This document shows positions 1 to 4,646 of a stretch of 5,146 nt of DNA, piece by piece (within the stretch, counting starts at the first letter, position 1; each line of letters opens with the position of its first letter). Made by a program: the position numbers and the translations under genes. The notes under the pieces are model-generated. The model was not told the DNA's origin. It saw only the letters and a program-made list of their open reading frames with translations, and made no database searches. The stretch lies in the NCBI GenBank assembly GCA_913063005.1, contig CAJXZI010000165.1, positions 1 through 5,146 on the forward strand, read 5' to 3'. The stretch is from an uncultured Halieaceae bacterium (lineage in GTDB: Bacteria > Pseudomonadota > Gammaproteobacteria > Pseudomonadales > Halieaceae).

Positions 1-1198
1 CCTCAGCATGGGGTTCAAGGAAGTCTGGACCGCGGGACCCCAAGGTACCGTCGATAGATGCATTGATTGCATTCAGCGAAATCCAACGATCCTCAGGCTG
101 ATCTGGGCATTGCTCCAGTAAAGGTTCATCCTCAGCGATGGGTACCGCAACGTAGTACCGGTGCGCCATCGTGTCGTCTTGATGAAGGGCATGAATCGAT
201 CCTAATTGGCGCCAACTCATGCCCGCGTCATGGGTCTGAGTCCAGCCAAGCGCGGCATTAGCCTGCATACCCCTGAGTAAGTTGTCTTTCAGATAGACAT
301 CGGATTCGGAGGGGAGGATCGCACGAAAAGGGTCCATCGCTCGTCCCAGCACATATCCTGTCAACTCGCCTTCTGCATCGCGATCGAATTTGCCACCCTC
401 AGGGTCAGGGGTATCTCGATTAATACCAGCCAGTGCCAACGCCTTGCTATTAACCAATGCAGACACACCGTCTGCCCTGGGCATATATAGAGGCTTACTC
501 TCGGTAAACGAATCAACATCCCAGCGCGTCAGAAAACGCTGCTCGTCGCGCCACTCGCGCTCAATCCAGCCACGGCCCATAACCCAACCACCCTCGGGTA
601 TTTGCTCGGACCAGTCGCGTATATGTGAGACTGTCTCTTTAAGGCTGTTATTACCAAACAAGCTCAGCGTTTTTGTCCTTCGTCCGACGCCCTCAAGATG
701 TTGGTGGCTATCGGTAAAACCAGGAAAAACCGTCGCTCCCTCTAGATCGATTACGTTAGATGCGCCACACCGCCAGGCTTCAGCTTCCCGATCAGAGCCG
801 ACAAAAACAAACGTACCGTCTTTGATAGCAATCGCCTCATAACTCGCTATCTCATAATGCCGTGCAGCGAGGTCTCTCTCGCTCGGTGTGATACGTCTCG
901 TCTCAGAGGTAAAAGCTTTTTTAATCGGAGTAACACCTGAGTCGATAGGGGTATAAACCCGGGCATTGTGAAAGAGCACATCGGAGGCTGCACAGTGCTT
1001 TCCATCATCGAACTGCAAGCGCTCAATGGGTAATGCACGTTCTGTTTCTACAACCTCCTCTGCAACGGCTCCAACCTGCGCGAATGCCGCACAGAGAGCC
1101 GGCAGGAAGATAAACCAATGAAGTCTGCCAGACTGATCATCGCGCCGTCCAAGTACTCGATTTAAATATAGACCTTTGATGAGGCTCTCCCTAACCAT
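1..1198 (-). CDS. Exported YtcJ-like amidohydrolase (Amidohydro_3 family), C-terminus off the left edge
   Basis: Translating the minus strand from the ATG at 1198-1196 gives 399 uninterrupted codons running off the window. After a basic N-terminal stretch of about 27 residues comes a hydrophobic segment (residues 28-39, WFIFLPALCAAF) with possible signal-peptidase sites after AFA (40) or AVA (46), so the protein is probably periplasmic. Family hallmarks follow in order: DVLFHNARVYT (about 73-83), EAIAIKDGTFVFVGSD (121-136), VFPGFTDSHQHLEG with the metal-binding HxH at H165/H167, GGWVMGRGWIEREW, PRADGVSALVNSKAL, TQTHDAGM with H323, and IDGTLGSRG with D383. These match the metal-dependent Amidohydro_3 hydrolases (YtcJ, N-substituted formamide deformylase), which cleave amide-type C-N bonds; the substrate cannot be read from sequence. 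About 36 extra residues (84-119) lie between the NARVYT strand and EAIAIKDG, which in most relatives are nearly adjacent. No upstream ATG, GTG or TTG exists in frame before a stop, and the ribosome binding site is poor. Family members are usually 540-640 residues, so roughly one third is missing. Confidence 0.88.
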   Translation of the reverse strand, partial: MVRESLIKGLYLNRVLGRRDDQSGRLHWFIFLPALCAAFAQVGAVAEEVVETERALPIERLQFDDGKHCAASDVLFHNARVYTPIDSGVTPIKKAFTSETRRITPSERDLAARHYEIASYEAIAIKDGTFVFVGSDREAEAWRCGASNVIDLEGATVFPGFTDSHQHLEGVGRRTKTLSLFGNNSLKETVSHIRDWSEQIPEGGWVMGRGWIEREWRDEQRFLTRWDVDSFTESKPLYMPRADGVSALVNSKALALAGINRDTPDPEGGKFDRDAEGELTGYVLGRAMDPFRAILPSESDVYLKDNLLRGMQANAALGWTQTHDAGMSWRQLGSIHALHQDDTMAHRYYVAVPIAEDEPLLEQCPDQPEDRWISLNAINASIDGTLGSRGPDFLEPHAE

Positions 1199-1336
1199 GC
1201 AGTCAAACCGGCAAAGCTTCTCTCTTTGAGCGAGTTTCTCGCCGTCTTTCAGCCGCTCTGCGTTCTCTTGTTTACTTGGCTTTCAGCAACGCTAAGTGGC
1301 AAACGTTCTGCAATACCCTAAGCTCAAAGATGGTAA

Positions 1337-1364
1337 TTGAATAGATATACGTTGAGGGCATACT
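1337..1364 (+). promoter_or_regulatory. Weak candidate sigma70 promoter for the 1424 gene
   Basis: TTGAAT (1337-1342) is followed after 16 bases by CATACT (1359-1364); each matches its consensus hexamer at four of six positions. It would give a leader of about 50 bases before the start codon at 1424. Such matches are frequent by chance, so this is only the best-placed candidate. Confidence 0.2.
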
Positions 1365-1409
1365 GTACACCTTTAGCGGCGATCCATGCTTTAGCCTACT
1401 GCAGTTCTC

Positions 1410-1415
1410 AAGGAG
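1410..1415 (+). promoter_or_regulatory. Ribosome binding site that fixes the start at 1424
   Basis: AAGGAG stands eight bases before the ATG at 1424. A second in-frame ATG at 1442 has no purine-rich sequence at the right distance, so the upstream start is preferred even though it gives the signal peptide a long n-region. Confidence 0.75.
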
Positions 1416-1423
1416 TCTGACTG

Positions 1424-2077
1424 ATGTACATCCAGCGCACTATGAACACCAAGAATAAAGTACAGGTTCGGGACGAGAGCTTCGGCGCGAAGGGCGTAAC
1501 GCTGGTTTTGCGATATGCGGCAGGCCTCTCGCTATTGCTGCCCTTGTGGATGCCAGCCACTGTAAGTGCCGACACTGACTTCCAGCCCCTAGAGCAAGCG
1601 ATGACGAGAGAGGAACGCAGCCAATCGGGTATCGACTCACTCTCGGCTGAACAGCGAAAATTCTTGAACAACTGGCTGCAACGGCGTTACGGAACCGACG
1701 CGACCAGCGTACAGGCAGACACTGCGACATCCGCCAGCAGAACAGTCCAGCTGTCCAGCGAGTCAAGCGAGGAAAAAGTCATAGAAGCGGAAGTCGAGCG
1801 ACGCGTTGCTGAGGAGCTAGCGACTCGAAAGCAACTGGCCAAGACAGTTGTGAACGACGGTCCTTTTGAGGCCACATTGGTTGGCGACTTTACGGGCTGG
1901 CGAGGCAAGACCGTTTTTCGGCTGGATAATGGTCAGGTCTGGCGTCAACGATCCTCATCGAATTACCGACATCGCGGTAGTGATCAGCGCGTAAAGTTTG
2001 ATAAGAACTGGATGGGCGGCTGGGAGATGACAGTTGTGTCGAGTGGTAAGTCTGTACTGGTATCGAAAATCAAATAA
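1424..2077 (+). CDS. Exported 217-residue protein of unknown function with C-terminal DNGQVWRQ domain
   Basis: I do not recognise a named family. Residues 1-23 are polar to basic, 25-48 are hydrophobic (VTLVLRYAAGLSLLLPLWMP), and a signal-peptidase I site of the form VSA|D follows residue 49, so the mature protein is probably periplasmic; there is no lipobox cysteine and no second membrane segment. The mature part begins with a helical section containing SLSAEQRKFLNNWLQRRYG (72-90), then a Ser/Thr-rich linker (92-114), then a charged, probably helical or coiled-coil stretch (115-140, EEKVIEAEVERRVAEEL). The last 70 residues look like a compact beta domain: FEATLVGDFTGW (148-159), KTVFRLDNGQVWRQ (162-175) and GGWEMTVVSSGKSVLVSKIK at the end. 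The GW...F.LDNGQVWRQ pattern resembles C-terminal domains I have seen in uncharacterised exported proteins of other gammaproteobacteria; no activity can be assigned. It appears monocistronic: the gene on its left is divergent and the one on its right converges. Confidence 0.85.
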   Translation: MYIQRTMNTKNKVQVRDESFGAKGVTLVLRYAAGLSLLLPLWMPATVSADTDFQPLEQAMTREERSQSGIDSLSAEQRKFLNNWLQRRYGTDATSVQADTATSASRTVQLSSESSEEKVIEAEVERRVAEELATRKQLAKTVVNDGPFEATLVGDFTGWRGKTVFRLDNGQVWRQRSSSNYRHRGSDQRVKFDKNWMGGWEMTVVSSGKSVLVSKIK

Positions 2078-2304
2078 ACACGGGTTAATCGGTTCGCCGC
2101 GACGGGCCTTGGTCTGACCCGCGTTATATGGAAACACACCTACGATAGGGCGAGCTGAATCGGTGATCTGCACACACTCGTAGAACTAAAAAGCGACTGA
2201 CTACCTCGAAGACCAAACAGTACGAGTTTACCGCGACTAATCGCATTTACCTCAATGTGTAATAGCGAGCTTTGAAGTCGCCCATTGCGTAATCGCGAAA
2301 GATC
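2078..2304. other. Intergenic region between converging genes
   Basis: The 227 bases separate the stop codons of the small exported protein (plus) and the TPR oxygenase (minus), so terminators for both are expected. Only weak structures are visible: a bulged hairpin at 2099-2123, a distant CTCGTA/TACGAG pair near 2176-2226, and CCTA-CGA-TAGG at 2139-2149. No convincing intrinsic terminator with a T run is seen for the minus-strand gene. There is no supported ORF or RNA gene. Confidence 0.5.
2099..2123 (+). terminator. Weak hairpin that may terminate the 1424-2077 transcript
   Basis: CGGG (2103-2106) can pair with CCCG (2118-2121) across an 11-base loop, and the stem extends past a bulged A with G-C, C-G and G-T pairs. 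It begins about 20 bases after the stop codon, which suits a terminator, but it is followed by GTTATATGG rather than a T run. Confidence 0.2.
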
Positions 2305-4140
2305 TCACTCGTTGTGAGGAACGATATCGAAGGCGACCGTTATCCTCGGTTGCTCTGAGCTGAAAGGGATCGTGCCGTGCCACATGTATGAGGGGAAGAG
2401 CACCAAACTGCCAACCTCTGGTTTTATTGTGCGAATAGGCGGCAAATCCAACCCTAACTTCTCTTCGGGCGCCCCAAACTGAATATATCCGGCGTCATCA
2501 GTCGCACCGCTGACTTCATCAGGTACTGCAATATACAAGGCCGAACTAATCCAGCCCTTTGGATGCATGTGATTCGTGTGGAAGCCTTGCGCACTGAGTC
2601 GTACCGACCATGCGCCAGAAAAAACAACATCCTCAGCCTGAGTGCCAGCGAAATGTCTCCGCCAGAAAGGATGCGCGCTGCCGGTTGGGAATCGATGCAG
2701 CGCTTCTGCTACCGCGAGGCGAATCTGCTGCTCAAGCTGCTTGATAACCGGGTGAGCAATGCGGAATAAAAACCCGTTGGTCTGCGTACCACCGCGCACA
2801 CTTTGATCGATGGGGTGCGCGTGGGTATGGTGCAAAGTCTCGAGGACTGCAGCCACCTCAGAAAAATACTCAGAGCGCGAGCTGTAACCATCAGGAATTG
2901 GAACGTCCACCTGAAAGACCATGGCCTCATGGTCAACGAGGTCGTTTAAGCGATCATCACCCATAAGACGCAAGGCAGTGCTCTTGAACCCAAGCGCCAT
3001 CTGGTCAAATGGATTTTCTCTAAGCACAGCATCGAACAAGTTATTAGCACGCTGAGGCGCTGACGCTTTCAGTAGCTGTATACCGAAATCGAATTTGAGG
3101 CCAACGTCTTGAGGGAAACGCTGGAGCAACTCCTCGTAGGTGGCCATCATTGCCTGCGTATCACCCTCGTCTCCGCGCGCAATCGCTTCCAAACTCAGGA
3201 GCGCAGGTGATTTAGGGCTCACCGAGGCAAGTGCCTCAGCGAGCAATCTCTTCTCATCCTCTTTTCGATCAAGAAATTTCAAGAACCCAATCGCCGTCTC
3301 CCACAAAGCCGCATTAGTGCGCTCAGCGCGCGCTGCCTTGACCAGAGCAGCAACCGGGTCACCCGTTGCACCACTCTCAACGTGAAGTCGAGTGGCTACT
3401 TGGTGCAGCGGGATATCTGACGGGAAATGCGTCAAACCTTCAAGCGCGAAGGCGGCCGCTTCCAACGGTCGTCCCAACTCAAGGAGTGACTCGGCGTTGT
3501 TTCGGTATAAGTCTGCAGACTGAAACCCAAGACTCCGTGCTTGCTCATAGGCCTTATTGGCTGTGCCAAAATCCCCTCGCTCCCGAGAGAGCTGGCCCAA
3601 CGCGTAGTGAAGCTTTGGCGATGTGGGGATATTGACCAGCGCATCTCGGACAAGCGAAAGCGCTCGGTCACTCTCGCCAAGACGCTGTGCGGCACCAGCC
3701 GCTAGCTCCCAAGAGACAACATCGGTTGGGGTTAGGCCGACTGAAACCTCGGCATTCGATAACGCCTCTTTGAAGCGCTCAAGCCTGAATAGGGTTGTTG
3801 CGAGAGACTGTCGCACCGCCGCTGTGTTCGGCGAAAGCTGAGAAGCGCGTGTCAACAACTCAACCGAGCGCTCTGGTGCGCCCGTTTCGCGAAGAAAGTT
3901 CCCATAATTCAAAAGAAGCTCAAGCCGATCCGGTGTCACTTTCAGTGCCGCATCGAAGGCAGCTCGTGTCGTCTGCGCATCACCCAGCTGCGCCGCCGCC
4001 ACTCCCATCATATAAAGCGTATTGGGTTCGTTCGGCGCGTAAGCCAAAACGCGACGGCACAGAGCGATGGCGGCTTGAAACTGCCCAGCCATCAACTGAC
4101 GTTGGATAGTCTGTAGGTCCTGTCTGATGTTTTGCTGCAT
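2305..4140 (-). CDS. TPR-repeat protein with C-terminal putative 2OG-Fe(II) oxygenase domain
   Basis: The 611-residue product has no signal peptide or membrane segment and is predicted cytoplasmic. Residues about 9-397 form some eleven TPR-like helical pairs of 32-36 residues (for example 41-72, 73-106, 176-210, 211-243, 312-346), many ending in a proline-containing turn. The C-terminal part, about 398-611, matches the putative 2OG-Fe(II) oxygenase family that Pfam calls 2OG-FeII_Oxy_5: HPIDQSVRGGTQTNGFLF (442-459), SGAWSVRLSAQGFHTNHMHPKG (508-529) with H521, H524 and H526, WISSALYIAVPDE, GYIQFGAPEE, VGSLVLFPSYMWHGTIPF (576-593) with the distal H588, and PRITVAFDIVP with R599 as the likely 2-oxoglutarate anchor. 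Such enzymes couple decarboxylation of 2-oxoglutarate to substrate oxidation, commonly hydroxylation; the substrate here is unknown. TPRs usually bind peptides or proteins, which suggests a proteinaceous substrate. The ATG at 4140 is the only start available after the upstream in-frame stop, although its ribosome binding site is weak. The gene is divergent from the TonB-dependent receptor at 4647. Confidence 0.9.
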   Translation of the reverse strand: MQQNIRQDLQTIQRQLMAGQFQAAIALCRRVLAYAPNEPNTLYMMGVAAAQLGDAQTTRAAFDAALKVTPDRLELLLNYGNFLRETGAPERSVELLTRASQLSPNTAAVRQSLATTLFRLERFKEALSNAEVSVGLTPTDVVSWELAAGAAQRLGESDRALSLVRDALVNIPTSPKLHYALGQLSRERGDFGTANKAYEQARSLGFQSADLYRNNAESLLELGRPLEAAAFALEGLTHFPSDIPLHQVATRLHVESGATGDPVAALVKAARAERTNAALWETAIGFLKFLDRKEDEKRLLAEALASVSPKSPALLSLEAIARGDEGDTQAMMATYEELLQRFPQDVGLKFDFGIQLLKASAPQRANNLFDAVLRENPFDQMALGFKSTALRLMGDDRLNDLVDHEAMVFQVDVPIPDGYSSRSEYFSEVAAVLETLHHTHAHPIDQSVRGGTQTNGFLFRIAHPVIKQLEQQIRLAVAEALHRFPTGSAHPFWRRHFAGTQAEDVVFSGAWSVRLSAQGFHTNHMHPKGWISSALYIAVPDEVSGATDDAGYIQFGAPEEKLGLDLPPIRTIKPEVGSLVLFPSYMWHGTIPFSSEQPRITVAFDIVPHNE

Positions 4141-4252
4141 AACTTTATCTTTTTGGGCTTTACCCTTCTGGGACTTGCTACTCCCTTAATCCTCAAACCG
4201 GCGTCATGATCTTGAATTGGGCTTAGTCTAACCCTGACACTGCAGGAAATTT

Positions 4253-4300
4253 TTGGCTGCGCTTCTTATCCTGATCGCGCTGCTGGCTTACAAAGCCTAA
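4253..4300 (+). CDS. Doubtful tiny hydrophobic ORF (15 codons, TTG start)
   Basis: A TTG at 4253 is preceded by AGGAA at 4244-4248 and opens a frame encoding a nearly all-hydrophobic peptide, roughly MAALLILIALLAYKA, before TAA at 4298-4300. Its length and composition would suit a membrane-inserted micropeptide, but the region is short, the start is non-ATG, and a hydrophobic stretch of this length can occur by chance. It could equally be noise in the leader region. Confidence 0.12.
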   Translation: MAALLILIALLAYKA

Positions 4301-4332
4301 ACTCGCCACGAGTTCGAGTTCGAGTTCGAGTT
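4300..4332 (+). repeat. Four tandem copies of CGAGTT with adjoining hairpin
   Basis: CGAGTT is repeated four times without error at 4309-4332. Immediately upstream is its inverse complement AACTCG (4300-4305), separated by CCA, so the first unit can form a 6-bp stem with a three-base loop, or the inverted unit can pair with any of the four copies. Perfect short tandem arrays of this type can change copy number by replication slippage. The array lies outside any supported gene, 315 bases before the receptor start and 169 bases upstream of the oxygenase start. Confidence 0.85.
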
Positions 4333-4455
4333 TGGCACAGTAACGACGATCTAGCGCCCGCAAAATGCGTCCAGGGTTAGCTAGACTCATCGACAGTAAA
4401 CCGTTTGTAGCAACACCTACCCCCCCATAAAAAGGCCTTAGCTTTAAAGTTCCGC

Positions 4456-4475
4456 GACTTTATTGTTAATAAGTC
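4456..4475. repeat. AT-rich dyad GACTT-N10-AAGTC
   Basis: The five-base arms GACTT (4456-4460) and AAGTC (4471-4475) are perfect inverse complements about an AT-rich centre, and an inner TTATT-GTT-AATAA alternative exists at 4460-4472. Symmetry and base composition would suit a dimeric regulator, but no known binding consensus was recognised. Confidence 0.3.
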
Positions 4476-4552
4476 ACAATTCAGCCTGATTTGCCCGCCT
4501 TTCACCGCAGATTACTACCGTCTGAGAGCAAAAGTTAGATATCTTAGGAAAT

Positions 4553-4586
4553 TGCAGTTGTGCGATCGCACTGCATCGGCGTGCAG
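4553..4586. promoter_or_regulatory. Nested dyads upstream of the TonB receptor, candidate operator
   Basis: GTGCGATCGCAC (4560-4571) is a perfect 12-bp palindrome. It lies inside a wider dyad with arms TGCAGT (4553-4558) and ACTGCA (4570-4575). The right arm can also pair with TGCAG at 4582-4586 across a six-base loop. The cluster is about 60-95 bases before the receptor start codon, where a repressor or leader structure could act. No regulator family is recognised. Confidence 0.35.
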
Positions 4587-4603
4587 GTAACCAAAAGGCG
4601 CCA

Positions 4604-4626
4604 CAAGGAGTCCTTGAACTTTTCAA
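4604..4626 (+). promoter_or_regulatory. Overlapping short dyads in the receptor leader
   Basis: CAAGGA-G-TCCTTG (4604-4616) and TTGAA-CTT-TTCAA (4614-4626) overlap by three bases, so the two small hairpins would compete in RNA. They end seven bases before the receptor ribosome binding site. The first one also contains an AAGGAG that has no well-spaced start codon. A role in translation or mRNA stability is possible but unproven. Confidence 0.3.
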
Positions 4627-4632
4627 TAAACT

Positions 4633-4640
4633 AGGGGAGG
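4633..4640 (+). promoter_or_regulatory. Strong ribosome binding site of the TonB receptor
   Basis: AGGGGAGG is separated from the ATG at 4647 by six bases, which fixes the receptor start and, with the codon use of the gene, suggests efficient translation. Confidence 0.8.
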
Positions 4641-4646
4641 TTTCGA

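Larger units (their letters stand above)
1199..1423. other. Divergent intergenic region between the amidohydrolase and small exported-protein genes
   Basis: This 225-base gap must hold the promoters of both flanking genes. A perfect 5-bp stem with a three-base loop, GCGAG-TTT-CTCGC, lies at 1230-1242; in minus-strand RNA it would fall in the amidohydrolase leader, 32 bases from its start codon. A weak sigma70-like pair pointing right is TTGAAT at 1337-1342 and CATACT at 1359-1364 (16-base spacer). I see no RNA gene and no supported small ORF here. Confidence 0.5.
4141..4646. other. 506-base divergent intergenic region between oxygenase and receptor genes
   Basis: This region holds the upstream sequences of both flanking genes and no clear gene of its own. 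It contains a four-copy CGAGTT tandem repeat (4309-4332), a run of seven C (4420-4426), a GACTT-N10-AAGTC dyad (4456-4475), the palindrome AGATATCT (4537-4544), nested dyads at 4553-4575, and two overlapping dyads just before the receptor ribosome binding site (4604-4626). No strong sigma70 hexamer pair stood out in either direction, and I found no tRNA-like cloverleaf or recognisable riboswitch. An 8- to 12-base dyad can arise by chance in a region this size, so none is proof of regulation. Confidence 0.5.

Noticed and set aside
390..842. Plus-strand open frame of 150 codons
   Set aside because: It lies wholly antisense to the amidohydrolase frame, which carries strong family motifs through the same bases; its own translation is low-complexity and shows no recognisable domain.
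847..1038. Minus-strand frame of 63 codons in another register
   Set aside because: It overlaps the N-terminal part of the amidohydrolase in a different frame, and the amidohydrolase reading is supported by motifs on both sides.
1408..1908. Several minus-strand frames of 73-108 codons
   Set aside because: They are antisense to the exported protein at 1424-2077, which has a good ribosome binding site and a signal peptide; the antisense products show no domain features.
1955..2173. Minus-strand frame of 72 codons running into the 2078-2304 gap
   Set aside because: More than half is antisense to the end of the 1424 gene; there is no clear ribosome binding site and no recognisable protein feature.
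2302..2319. CTCAC-TCGTT-GTGAG hairpin at the oxygenase stop codon as a terminator
   Set aside because: The stem is only five base pairs, overlaps the stop codon, and is followed on the minus strand by only three T residues, so it is too weak to call.
3366..4109. Plus-strand frames of 72-104 codons
   Set aside because: They are shadows of the TPR coding sequence, whose repeat pattern runs without interruption through this region.
4309..4332. Possible CRISPR array
   Set aside because: The units are only six bases, directly adjacent and without spacers; there are no cas genes in the window.
4216..4380. Plus-strand open frame through the CGAGTT array, encoding an RVRVRV stretch
   Set aside because: It has no ATG, GTG or TTG start, and the alternating residues simply reflect the hexamer repeat.
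4580..4646. Cobalamin or other riboswitch in front of the receptor
   Set aside because: The region shows no recognisable B12-box or other conserved riboswitch core; the only structures are short simple dyads.
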